Shown: positions 27,783 through 36,139, numbered from the stretch's first letter. The stretch is 64,000 nt of DNA from Rhodoligotrophos appendicifer (GCF_007474605.1 NZ_VHKL01000001.1:124001-188000); one strand, 5' to 3'. Translations and numbers: made by a program. Notes: generated by a model not told the origin, from the sequence alone.

Positions 27783-29930
27783 CTATGCAATTGCTTCCAG
27801 CGCAGGACCTGATGCGTTCGGGCCGAACCTTTCGCTCGAATGCGGTATTTTGAAGTCGCCGTATTCGGATTCGGACGTGATCGGATGATCCTGCCTGTAG
27901 AGCCCATCGCTATCCGTATCGAGTTCCTCCGCATATTTGTGACCGAAAAAGACAGCATGCGCGATGGCGCCCGGCGCATACGCATCTCCGACTCTGTCGA
28001 CCGATACGATACCCGCCTGTTCAAATCCGTTTCTCGACTGCATCAGCTCGTGGAAGAGCTGATCCCTGGAACGCCGCATTCCGACGATGACCAGGGATCT
28101 GCACGCAATATCGCGGCCTTCGCCTGTAAAGACATTGGCGAGCTCCAGCTTGGCGCCGTCGAAGCTCGATACGGTGGAAAGCGTAATGATGGCTACGCTT
28201 CTCCTCGCAAGCGCCTGATGAACTCTGGGCAATTCGTTGGACATGATTGTCCAGGCTGAAGCATGCCCCGACGGAGTGACATAGGATGTCTCAAGGCCTC
28301 TGATGGCCAGCAGCTCTGCGACGCAACTACCCATGTAATAATTATCAAAATCGAAAACGACGACGGGGCCCTCGATGTCTGCTCCTGCTGCAACGTCGTC
28401 CGGAGTGTAGATGCGAGGGCTATCCAACGGGGAACAAGGAAGCTCCATGGAGGAGAACAGCTCCGTCGTCCATGTGCTGCCCGTGGCCACGACGACCCTC
28501 TCGAAGCCTCCGCCCAGGATGTCGCCTGCGCTGAGATGGCTTCCCGCATAGAGGGAGACATTGGGCATTTGCCGCAGACGTCCCAGCCGAAAATCGACGA
28601 CTCTGCCCCACTCCGATAGGCCCGGCAGCTTTCGTTCGAACAGGAGCCGGCCGCCAAGTTCATCTCGGCTGTCTGCGACGGTCACCTCGTAGCCTCTGCG
28701 ACCAAGGGATAGTGCGCATTCGAGCCCCGCGGGACCACCACCAACGATCAGGACGCGCGATTGTGAGCCTTGCGGCCGCATGCGCTCTGGATGCCAATTG
28801 CGGCGCCACTCCTCGCCCGCTGTCGGATTTTGCGTGCAACGCACGGGAACGCCATCATGCCAGCTCGCGATGCAGATGTTGCACCCTATGCATTCGCGGA
28901 TCTCATCCTCTCGGCCTTCTGCGATTTTACGGGGAAGGAAGGGGTCCGCGATCGATGGCCGTGCTGCGCCGATGAGATCGAGCACTCCTCTTCGGATCTG
29001 CGACACCATGGTGTCTGGTGACGTGAACCGACCCACGCCCACGACCGGCTTATCGGTGATTGTCTTCACGAAACTGATGATGGCCTCATGGCTTCCCTCT
29101 GGAGTAAACCGGGAAGCACCGCAATCGGTGGGACTTGAGTCCATCTTCACGTCCCAAAGGTCGGGCAGATCCTTCAATTCGGCAACGACCTCATGAGCCT
29201 CACTTTCTAGGTAAGATCCTGGTATTGCACGCAATTCCTCCAGGCTGATCCGGATGGCGACTGCACAGTGATCGCCCACTGCTTCCTTGGTCGCCTCGAT
29301 CAACTGCCGCACCAGCCGCACGCGGTTGTGCACGGATCCCCCATATTCGTCCGTCCGCTGATTGTACTGGGGAAGGAGAAATTCATGCGGCAGGTAACCC
29401 ATCCCTGCATAGACATAGATGATGTCGAAGCCCGCACTTTTGGCTCGTCTCGCGCCATCCGCTTGCCACCGAATGAGATCCTTGATGTCCTGCTGATCCA
29501 TCACTTTGGGACGAAGATTCGACATGAATCCGGGGTGCGTGGGAAGCCAAGCGGTCCCGGAAGGCGACAGAGGCGCAAGTCGGCTTGTCCGATTCATCGT
29601 CGCCGCGCCTCCATGCCACAGTTCCACTCCGGCCAGTGCACCATGCCGATGCACGGCTTCCGTCATGAGTGCGTTGGAGCGTATGTCGTTGTTATCCCAA
29701 AGCCTTCCATAGGGAAGAGGACTGTCGTCGGAGGATTGATGAATGGCGCAGGTGCCTGTGCAGACGACGCCCCATCCACCTTCGGCTTTCATTTCACGAA
29801 ATCCTGCTCTGACTCGCGGCAGGGCGTTGGTCATGCCGCTGGCGTGCGGCACCTGGTAAAATCGATTGGGAGCGGTTACCGGTCCGATTTGGACGGGCTC
29901 AAACAGAACGGCATATTGTGCATCCATCAT
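27783..29930 (-). CDS. TMADH/DgcA-like FMN-[4Fe-4S]-FAD oxidoreductase
   Basis: The 715-residue protein aligns from end to end with trimethylamine dehydrogenase. It has an OYE barrel (RFYQVPHASGM, GVELWHGGA, RTDEYGGS, GVGRFTSPDTM, GAARPSIADPFLP), the cluster cysteines 347, 350, 353 and 365 (CIGCNICIASW...RCTQN), and an FAD/NAD Rossmann segment starting VLIVGGGPAG at 393. Against TMADH as I recall it, the residue that carries covalent FMN (Cys30) is Ala30, the aromatic Tyr60 is Thr, and His172 is Met. It is therefore probably a demethylase or reductase with another substrate, such as a dimethylglycine or N-methylproline type. It is divergent from the TetR gene. Confidence 0.88.
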   Translation of the reverse strand: MMDAQYAVLFEPVQIGPVTAPNRFYQVPHASGMTNALPRVRAGFREMKAEGGWGVVCTGTCAIHQSSDDSPLPYGRLWDNNDIRSNALMTEAVHRHGALAGVELWHGGAATMNRTSRLAPLSPSGTAWLPTHPGFMSNLRPKVMDQQDIKDLIRWQADGARRAKSAGFDIIYVYAGMGYLPHEFLLPQYNQRTDEYGGSVHNRVRLVRQLIEATKEAVGDHCAVAIRISLEELRAIPGSYLESEAHEVVAELKDLPDLWDVKMDSSPTDCGASRFTPEGSHEAIISFVKTITDKPVVGVGRFTSPDTMVSQIRRGVLDLIGAARPSIADPFLPRKIAEGREDEIRECIGCNICIASWHDGVPVRCTQNPTAGEEWRRNWHPERMRPQGSQSRVLIVGGGPAGLECALSLGRRGYEVTVADSRDELGGRLLFERKLPGLSEWGRVVDFRLGRLRQMPNVSLYAGSHLSAGDILGGGFERVVVATGSTWTTELFSSMELPCSPLDSPRIYTPDDVAAGADIEGPVVVFDFDNYYMGSCVAELLAIRGLETSYVTPSGHASAWTIMSNELPRVHQALARRSVAIITLSTVSSFDGAKLELANVFTGEGRDIACRSLVIVGMRRSRDQLFHELMQSRNGFEQAGIVSVDRVGDAYAPGAIAHAVFFGHKYAEELDTDSDGLYRQDHPITSESEYGDFKIPHSSERFGPNASGPALEAIA

Positions 29931-29991
29931 TTCGCCCCGTTTTCCGACGCTCAGCAGTCTAACATGCCCCGGAGAGACGATAATAACTTTA

Positions 29992-30009
29992 ATTGGTCAA
30001 TCGTACAAT
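29992..30009. promoter_or_regulatory. Candidate TetR operator in the tetR/oxidoreductase divergent promoter
   Basis: ATTGGTCAATCGTACAAT is an 18-bp imperfect inverted repeat (half sites agree at six of nine positions). Its reverse complement starts ATTGTACG, exactly as does the second site at 30753-30770. BetI-like repressors bind similar ATTG...CAAT palindromes. Located between the two divergent genes, it could control both. Confidence 0.55.
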
Positions 30010-30090
30010 TACCGCTGAGAACAGGAGATACCACGGGGCGACCCACAGGGGAATTTGAGATTCCGGAACCAATTTTGACGAGGACGAACG

Positions 30091-30723
30091 ATGGCCGGAG
30101 AACAGAAGCTGCCGAGGCAGCGGCGATTGAATCATGCGGATCGACGGCAGCAACTCACGGAAGCCGCCATACGATGCATGGCCAAGAACGGCCCTTCCGG
30201 CACGAGCGTCAGGCAGATTTGCCGTGAAGCCGGCGTCTCCCCCGGTCTACTGAACTATTTCTTTCCGAGTTTTAAAGAGATTTTTCTGAGCTGCTACTTG
30301 CACATTACGAGCAAATTTGAATCGGAGCTTTTGGCCTCTAACAGTAGCGAATTTAATGATCCCGAGTCGGAATTACATTTTATATTGAATAACTACCTTT
30401 CCCCGGAATGGGTTAATTCGAATATTATTTCTGCATACATCACCTTATGGGCGTTCTCTCAAAATGAGCCGGAATTAAAGAAGGCGATGACCGAATCTCA
30501 CCAACGCCAGATCGTCATACTATCTGAGCCTCTCAGAAAACTTGCGCGGGCTCGATCTCTTTCTTCGAATATCGAAGTCATCACTGAGAGTTTAATCATA
30601 TTTCTCAATGGGATTTGGCTGGAGATGGGATTGAATCCCTCCAACTTGCCTCCCGAAAAAGCGCGTAAAATGCTCGACCTCTGGATCCGAGATCATTTCG
30701 ATCAGAGACCTATAGCGCACTAG
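30091..30723 (+). CDS. TetR/AcrR family regulator, BetI-like
   Basis: The 210-residue protein has a TetR N-terminal HTH (RQQLTEAAIRCMAKNGPSGTSVRQICREAGVSPGLLNYFFPSFKEIF, residues about 19-65) and a BetI-type ligand domain (VNSNIISAYITLWAFSQNEPELKKAM, LIIFLNGIWLEMGL). BetI regulators respond to choline/betaine-type compounds. Two ATTG...CAAT repeats flank the gene: one in its own promoter, one before mttB. From about 30250 onward its codons are much richer in A and T than the neighbours (many TTT, ATT, AAT, TTA), suggesting recent acquisition. Confidence 0.9.
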   Translation: MAGEQKLPRQRRLNHADRRQQLTEAAIRCMAKNGPSGTSVRQICREAGVSPGLLNYFFPSFKEIFLSCYLHITSKFESELLASNSSEFNDPESELHFILNNYLSPEWVNSNIISAYITLWAFSQNEPELKKAMTESHQRQIVILSEPLRKLARARSLSSNIEVITESLIIFLNGIWLEMGLNPSNLPPEKARKMLDLWIRDHFDQRPIAH

Positions 30724-30752
30724 CGCCCATTGACGCCGCGCGACCTCACGTT

Positions 30753-30770
30753 ATTGTACGTTCGTTCAAT
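30753..30770. promoter_or_regulatory. Candidate TetR operator immediately upstream of mttB
   Basis: ATTGTACGTTCGTTCAAT is an 18-bp inverted repeat with seven of nine positions matching between half sites. It overlaps a perfect 12-bp palindrome, GTTCAATTGAAC (30764-30775). Sharing ATTGTACG with the site at 29992-30009, it lies 18 bases before the mttB start, where repressor binding would block initiation. Confidence 0.6.
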
Positions 30771-30788
30771 TGAACTGAGGTGGAAGCC

Positions 30789-32339
30789 ATGACTCGCAGG
30801 GGCAAACGTTCTCAGGGGGTGGGAACAGCGTCGAGAATCGCGGGTACGATCCGCCAGGCACCGTTCCGGCAGGTCCAGTTCAACTATCCACCTATGGAAA
30901 TACTGAGCAAAGATCATATCGCTCACATCCACGATGCATCTTTACGAATATTAGAAAACATCGGAATGCGAATACTTGAACCGCGTGCCCGTGAATATTT
31001 TCGCAAGGCGGGGGCATCGGTAGACGAACAATCTTTCATGGTGAAGCTCGATCGCCATTTGGTCCTTGAGAAACTGCGGCTCGCTCCATCGGAATTTCTT
31101 TTGGAAGCAAGGAACCCGTCCCGCAATGTCCATGTCGGAGGAATAAATACCTTTTTTTCAGCCGTCGGCGGTCCCGCATTCGTTCAGGACCTGGATCGAG
31201 GTCGCCGCGCCGGGACCTATGCTGAAGTCTGTGACTTTCTTAAGGTAATTCAAAGCCTTAACATTCTCCACCAAGAAGGAGGAAGTCCGTTCGAAGCTAT
31301 GGATGTCCATGAGGATATCCGCCACCTTGATCTGCATCTGGCCCAGATAACCCTTCTTGATAAAAATTGGCAGCCTTGGGGTCTCGGCAGAATTCGCGCC
31401 AAAGACGGCCTCGAGATGATCGCGATTACATTAGGTATAGATCGCGAGTATCTCACCAATCATGTTGTTTTTACTTGCATCATCAACACCAACTCTCCCC
31501 TCACCCTGGACATACCGATGGCCGAGGGCCTCATCGAAATGGCGAGGCACGGGCAGGCTGTCGTGATCACGCCATTTACCCTGGCTGGAGCGATGTCTCC
31601 AATAACGATCACTGGTTCACTGGCGCAACAAAACGCAGAAGCCCTCGCCTGCATAACGCTGGCTCAATGTGTTCGGCCAGGCGCCCCAGTGGTTTACGGG
31701 GCTTTCACGACCAACGTCGACATGAGGACTGGATCCCCAGCCTTCGGCACGCCTGAATACACGCAGGCAGCCCAAATCTCTGGTCAACTTGCACGTTTCT
31801 ACAACCTCCCCTTCAGGTCCTCGAATGTAACAGCGTCTAATGAGGTGGACGCTCAAGCAGCCTATGAGAGCCAGATGTCTCTCTGGGGCGCCGTCATGGG
31901 CCATGCTCACATGGTGAATCACGCTGCCGGTTGGCTTGGCGGAGGTCTCACGGCCTCGTTTGAAAAACTGATACTCGACGCAGAAATGCTCCAGATGATG
32001 GCAGCCTATCTCACCCCTCCCGTCATGGACGAAGAAAGCCTGGGGCTGAATGCGATCCAGGAAGTCGGCCCTGGCGGCCACTTCTTTGGCACTGAGCATA
32101 CGCTCCAGCGTTATGAGGACGCCTTCTACTCCTCGATGATCTCGGACGGCGACAATTACGAGAACTGGCGTGACAAAGGCAGTCTGACAGCCACCCAACA
32201 AGCAAATCGGATTTGGAAGCAACTTCTCCACGAATATGAAAAACCCCCTCTCGATGCTGCGGTGGAGGAGGCGTTGCAAGACTATGTCCGGAGAAGAAAG
32301 GCCGAAATAAAGAGCGGTATTGACACCCCCTCAGCCTAG
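30789..32339 (+). CDS. MttB-family (non-pyrrolysine) methyltransferase
   Basis: The 516-residue protein belongs to the trimethylamine:corrinoid methyltransferase superfamily: LSKDHIAHIHDASLRILENIG near the N-terminus and the TIM-barrel core containing PFTLAGAMSPITITGSLAQQNAEALACI, GAPVVYGAFTTNVDM, and VGPGGHFFGTEHTLQRYEDAF at the C-terminal end. There is no in-frame UAG, so no pyrrolysine. Relatives demethylate glycine betaine, proline betaine, carnitine or gamma-butyrobetaine to a corrinoid protein. No corrinoid protein gene is present here. The ATG at 30789 has a GAGGTGG site. Confidence 0.9.
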   Translation: MTRRGKRSQGVGTASRIAGTIRQAPFRQVQFNYPPMEILSKDHIAHIHDASLRILENIGMRILEPRAREYFRKAGASVDEQSFMVKLDRHLVLEKLRLAPSEFLLEARNPSRNVHVGGINTFFSAVGGPAFVQDLDRGRRAGTYAEVCDFLKVIQSLNILHQEGGSPFEAMDVHEDIRHLDLHLAQITLLDKNWQPWGLGRIRAKDGLEMIAITLGIDREYLTNHVVFTCIINTNSPLTLDIPMAEGLIEMARHGQAVVITPFTLAGAMSPITITGSLAQQNAEALACITLAQCVRPGAPVVYGAFTTNVDMRTGSPAFGTPEYTQAAQISGQLARFYNLPFRSSNVTASNEVDAQAAYESQMSLWGAVMGHAHMVNHAAGWLGGGLTASFEKLILDAEMLQMMAAYLTPPVMDEESLGLNAIQEVGPGGHFFGTEHTLQRYEDAFYSSMISDGDNYENWRDKGSLTATQQANRIWKQLLHEYEKPPLDAAVEEALQDYVRRRKAEIKSGIDTPSA

Positions 32340-32436
32340 TTGGAGGGCATGCTTTACAGAACCAATGTTCTTTGGAGACACCTGCTTTCAAACTTGTTAG
32401 GACTGCCGCTCCCTCCAGAACGTAGATTCCTCGCAA

Positions 32437-33642
32437 ATGAAGCTAAATCCCGGGACTCCGGCAATGACAGCGCTTCTTGCCATTCTGACGGCAATGGGCC
32501 CTCTCTCAACGGATATGTATTTGCCGTCCTTGCCGAGCATCACCCATTCGTTGAACACAGATGCTGCCTCGGTCCAACTCACTCTCAGTGTCTTCCTCGT
32601 TGGATTTGCTGTCGGACAAATCATTTACGGGCCCCTCTCCGACCGATTTGGCCGCCGGCCTATCCTATTAATAGGACTAAGCCTTTTCGGGATTGCGTCC
32701 GCCGGATGCATGCTTGCGAATACAATAGAGATTTTGATACTCGCCCGCTTCGGTCAGGCTGTGTCCGCATGCGCCGCTATTGTCATCGCCCGTGCAATAG
32801 TCCGGGATCTCTATCGTGCGGAGCAAGCAGGCAGGGTCTTGAGCCTGATGGGAGCGATCATGGGGATTGTTCCCGCCCTGGCGCCATTGTTGGGTGGCGT
32901 ATTGGAGCCCTTATTCGGCTGGCGCTCCGTTTTCGGAGCAATCTCAATACTCGCCTCACTCGTTCTGCTGATCGTGGCTCTTTTTCTCCCCGAAACGTTG
33001 ACGCACTCAAATCGTCAACCCGCGACGATTAAAGGAATGCTGAGCTCCTTTGGCGTCCTTCTGAATAACTTTCAGTTTCGTCGCTTCGTTGGGATGGTTT
33101 GCCTGTGTTACGGCGGACTTTTTGCATTCATCTCCGGATCATCTTTTATTCTCCAGGAGCACTATGGCCTCGACGAAATTCATTTTAGCTTCTCATTTTC
33201 TACCGCGGTCTTGGGGTATATTAGTGGAAGTCTTTTCGGCGCTCGATTTGGCACCAGGATCGGATTGAACCGGATGGTCTCAATTGGGGCCTGCATGTTG
33301 GCAGTCGGCGGCCTGACAATGATCATCCTCGTGCGCCTGCAGCCCCCAGCCGTTTGGCACGTCCTGATACCCATAACGATCTATATGTGCGGTGTCGGCC
33401 TCACATTACCACAATGTATGGCGGGTGCGATTACGCCCTTTCCTGAACGAGCAGGTGCAGCTTCGTCGCTGATGGGATTCCTTCAGATGTCTTTTGGCGC
33501 GTTGGTGGGCGTGTTGGTAGGACGTACGGTGCATCTGGGTCCTATGCCGCTGGCGATGACAATTGCAGCGGTTGGCTTATGCTGTTTTGGCATATCCTTG
33601 ATGGGCAGGAGCTCGCCCCATCGACGCCACGAGGTGAGATAA
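32437..33642 (+). CDS. MFS transporter, Bcr/CflA family
   Basis: The 401-residue protein has 12 hydrophobic segments and the MFS motif A GPLSDRFGRRPILL between helices 2 and 3. STDMYLPSLPSI near the N-terminus is characteristic of the Bcr/CflA subfamily of drug:H+ antiporters. In this cluster it may move an amine or osmolyte, or export a toxic intermediate such as formaldehyde-derived or acyl compounds; only context supports this. The mttB stop is 97 bases upstream, and the caiD-like gene starts 3 bases after its stop. Confidence 0.9.
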   Translation: MKLNPGTPAMTALLAILTAMGPLSTDMYLPSLPSITHSLNTDAASVQLTLSVFLVGFAVGQIIYGPLSDRFGRRPILLIGLSLFGIASAGCMLANTIEILILARFGQAVSACAAIVIARAIVRDLYRAEQAGRVLSLMGAIMGIVPALAPLLGGVLEPLFGWRSVFGAISILASLVLLIVALFLPETLTHSNRQPATIKGMLSSFGVLLNNFQFRRFVGMVCLCYGGLFAFISGSSFILQEHYGLDEIHFSFSFSTAVLGYISGSLFGARFGTRIGLNRMVSIGACMLAVGGLTMIILVRLQPPAVWHVLIPITIYMCGVGLTLPQCMAGAITPFPERAGAASSLMGFLQMSFGALVGVLVGRTVHLGPMPLAMTIAAVGLCCFGISLMGRSSPHRRHEVR

Positions 33643-33645
33643 ACC

Positions 33646-34430
33646 ATGCAGGAACAAGGACCTATACGAAGTCTGCGGCGCGGGCGGGTGCTTGAGGTGA
33701 CGCTTGATCGGCCCAAGGCGAATGCCATTGACGCAGCAACCAGCCGCTTGATGGGCGAAACATTTGCCGCCTTCCGCGACGACCCCGAACTCAGGGTCGC
33801 CATCGTGACCGGCGCCGGAGAGAAATTCTTTAGTGCTGGCTGGGACTTAAAGGCCGTCGCCGAATCCGGCCATGCAGATTTCAACTTCGGCGTAGGAGGG
33901 TTTGCAGGCCTCCAGGAACTCCCGAATTTGAACAAGCCTGTCATCGCGGCGGTGAACGGAATCGCGGTCGGAGGAGGCTTCGAACTGGCTCTGGCAGCCG
34001 ATTTGATCATTGCAGCCGATCATGCGCGCTTCGCTCTTCCCGAAATCAATGCGGGCACTTTGGCGGATGCGGCAACAATAAAATTACAACGTCGCATTCC
34101 GTATCATATTGCGATGGATTTGCTGCTCACAGGCCGCTGGATGGACACGGCTGAAGCAAAGCAATGGGGCCTGCTGAAGGACATTGTCCCAGCCTCCGAA
34201 TGAACAGGGCCAGGGAGTTAGCGGATCTCCTGGCGGAGGGGCCACCGCTTGTCTTCGCCGCCATCAAAGAGACCATGCGCGAGACCGGTCATTTACCTAC
34301 GCAACAGGTTTTTGATATGCTCAATGGGAAAAAACTCCCTAGTGTCAAGGCCTTATACGAGAGCGAAGACATGATGGAAGGAGCTCGGGCCTTCAGTGAA
34401 AAGCGAAAGCCGAGCTGGCAGGGGCGATAA
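33646..34430 (+). pseudogene. CaiD-like carnitinyl-CoA dehydratase/enoyl-CoA hydratase, frame-disrupted
   Basis: The first frame (33646-34203, 185 codons) covers the crotonase core: [46 protein letters not shown] and [10 protein letters not shown]. It ends at TGA in CCTCCGAATGAACAGG. The second frame (34200-34430) starts at the overlapping ATG and supplies the rest, [11 protein letters not shown] to EKRKPSWQGR. Together they give 261 residues, the length of E. coli CaiD, and the joint is nearly exact. A four-base deletion explains the break. The halves could still be made by ATGA coupling, so inactivation is likely but not certain. Confidence 0.8.
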
Positions 34431-34510
34431 ATGAGACATCAAAAATGGATACGTTCTCACGCGACTACGTGTCATTTCCGATCGGCGGTGGAAAGCTCCA
34501 GAATTTCAGC

Positions 34511-35092
34511 ATGTTGAGAAGATTGATACGGATCTTCGTGATCATCGGCCTGTGCCTGTTTCCTTCTTTTCAGCCCGCGTTTTCGGCGCCGGGCTATCGA
34601 GCCTACGCGGAAGGCCTGGTGAAAAATCCACCGACGGGAGCCTCCTTCCGACCCGAGCTGGAAGTCTACTTGGCAGACCTCCTGAACAGCTACCGCAAGT
34701 CGCAGGGCCGCAAGTCTCTCAACTACAGCAAGCAGGCAAACGTCGCCGCCCGCGCCCAGGCGCTGGACATGCTCAAAGGAAACTTCGTCGGTCATGAATC
34801 GGCGAGCGGCTATCGGTTCAATCAGCGCGTGGCCGCATTCGTGGGCGATACCCACAGCGTAGGGGAGAATGCTGCACGTGACAGGTTGCCAGGATCTGTC
34901 GACAACGCGAAGGCCAAGCGGCTCTTCCAGCAGTGGATCGACAGCACCGGCCACCGGCGGAACATGCTCTCGAACTCATATGCTGAAGTGAGCATCGGGG
35001 CGGTGCAGTTCGGCAATCATCTTTATGCCGTGCAGATCTTCTGGAAAAAGCAGGAAACACAAGACGGGTTATCTGCGTTTCGCACATGGTAG
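34511..35092 (+). CDS. CAP/SCP-domain secreted protein (YkwD-like)
   Basis: The 193-residue protein begins with a signal sequence (MLRRLIRIFVIIGLCLFPSFQPAFSA). The CAP domain follows: NSYRKSQGRKSLNYSKQANVAARAQA, GNFVGHESASGYRFNQRV, GENAARDR and WIDSTGHRRNMLSNSYAEVSIGA, which is the diagnostic GH-x-xNxL-like block. CAP proteins are periplasmic or secreted; bacterial YkwD-type functions are poorly known. The ATG at 34511 gives the clean signal peptide. The gap to dodecin is 44 bases. Confidence 0.88.
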   Translation: MLRRLIRIFVIIGLCLFPSFQPAFSAPGYRAYAEGLVKNPPTGASFRPELEVYLADLLNSYRKSQGRKSLNYSKQANVAARAQALDMLKGNFVGHESASGYRFNQRVAAFVGDTHSVGENAARDRLPGSVDNAKAKRLFQQWIDSTGHRRNMLSNSYAEVSIGAVQFGNHLYAVQIFWKKQETQDGLSAFRTW

Positions 35093-35136
35093 CGCCGTCA
35101 ACCTGACGGCTTACAAACAAAAAGACGGAGATCCTC

Positions 35137-35352
35137 GTGAGCGACCATGTCTACAAAATCATCGAACTCGTCGGTTCGGCCCCGGACACGATTGAAGCCG
35201 CCATCAGCAATGCGATCTCCCAGGCTGGTGACAGCGTGAAGCATCTGCGCTGGTTTGTTGTCACCGAAACCCGCGGCCATGTCGAGAACGGCAAGGTCGC
35301 TCATTACCAAGTGACACTGAAACTCGGCTTTTCGATCGAGGCGACAATCTGA
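35137..35352 (+). CDS. Dodecin (flavin-binding protein)
   Basis: Dodecin is a 71-residue dodecameric protein that stores and buffers flavins. [40 protein letters not shown] carries the conserved Trp (residue 39) that stacks on the isoalloxazine ring, followed by the [19 protein letters not shown] strands. The GTG start at 35137 has a GGAGAT site. A strong intrinsic terminator lies 8 bases after the stop. Confidence 0.95.
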   Translation: MSDHVYKIIELVGSAPDTIEAAISNAISQAGDSVKHLRWFVVTETRGHVENGKVAHYQVTLKLGFSIEATI

Positions 35353-35360
35353 GAAAGCAA

Positions 35361-35389
35361 AGGCCCGGCATCTCGCCGGGCCTTTTTTC
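35361..35389 (+). terminator. Intrinsic terminator after dodecin
   Basis: AGGCCCGGC-ATCTC-GCCGGGCCT, a perfect 9-bp stem, is followed by TTTTTT. It closes the CAP-dodecin transcript; its minus-strand face also ends in CTTTGCTTT and can serve the convergent BA14K gene, whose stop lies at 35389. Confidence 0.93.
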
Positions 35390-36120
35390 TAGCGGCAGAA
35401 TTTCTGCTCACCCGCATAGGACGTATAATAGCCCGTCTCGGCGTTGAAGCTTTTGAACTTGTCGTAGCAATAGCTGTACCATGGCTTCGTCCAGGGTGCC
35501 GGCGTCCCACCTGAAGTGGCCCCTGAAGCTGAACCAGCATAGGCGACCTGGGCGGACTGCTGCTGCCGTCGCGGCTGCACGGGCGGCGGCGGCGGCGAAT
35601 AGGCCGAAGCCGCACCCTGCTCGACATCCTCGCCGTAGCCTTGCGGCGCATAGGCTTCCGCATCCGACCCGTCATCATAGGACAGGCCATCTTCGGGATC
35701 GGCATAGACGACATCCGGACCATATGCCGGGTCACCATAAACCGGCGCGCCGTAGCCCGGCGGGCCGTAGGCCGGCGCCGGATAACCGGGCGCCATGTAG
35801 ACAACGGGCGGACCATAGCCATAGGGATAGGCGTTCGCCGTGGCTGCAAGCCCCGCGGCCAAACCCACAGCCCCCAGCGCGACGGCTGCGCCGCCAGGAC
35901 CACGTCGGTAACCACGGTGCCAACGCCGATCCGCATAATGGCCACGCTTCCAATACCGTCCCCCCGCCAGATGAACATCGCTTTGTGTCGCAACGCTCAC
36001 CGAGGCGGAGCCAAGGGCAGGAGTTGCCAAACCTCCCGCCTGCGCCATCCCTCCAGAAGCCATGCCAACGCCGAGGGTGGTGGCGATTGCCGTAGCCTTG
36101 ATCAAATTGAACATGGACAT
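35389..36120 (-). CDS. BA14K-domain secreted protein with Pro/Tyr/Gly-rich middle
   Basis: The signal peptide (MSMFNLIKATAIATTLGVGMASGGMAQA) precedes a low-complexity region rich in Tyr, Pro and Gly (residues about 85-150, repeated YGPP and PAYGPP), then PPPPPVQPRRQQQ. The end is CYDKFKSFNAETGYYTSYAGEQKFC, the BA14K motif with two Cys known from a Brucella lectin-like immunoreactive protein. A single hydrophobic stretch at about 70-85 may be a membrane segment. Start ATG at 36120 or 36114; upstream is a 12-bp hairpin. Role unknown. Confidence 0.82.
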   Translation of the reverse strand: MSMFNLIKATAIATTLGVGMASGGMAQAGGLATPALGSASVSVATQSDVHLAGGRYWKRGHYADRRWHRGYRRGPGGAAVALGAVGLAAGLAATANAYPYGYGPPVVYMAPGYPAPAYGPPGYGAPVYGDPAYGPDVVYADPEDGLSYDDGSDAEAYAPQGYGEDVEQGAASAYSPPPPPVQPRRQQQSAQVAYAGSASGATSGGTPAPWTKPWYSYCYDKFKSFNAETGYYTSYAGEQKFCR

Positions 36121-36139
36121 GGTCCTTGGTTGATGATGA

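Noticed and set aside
27783..29930. Naming the flavoprotein trimethylamine dehydrogenase
   Set aside because: Overall similarity is strong, but the covalent-FMN cysteine and key substrate-pocket residues differ, so the specific function is not supported.
30789..32339. Pyrrolysine-containing trimethylamine methyltransferase
   Set aside because: No in-frame UAG codon is found in the coding frame, so the protein is the non-pyrrolysine type.
34180..34215. Programmed -1 frameshift in the caiD-like gene
   Set aside because: No slippery heptamer such as A AAA AAG is present at CCTCCGAATGAACAGG and no clear downstream stem; a small deletion or ATGA coupling explains the layout better.
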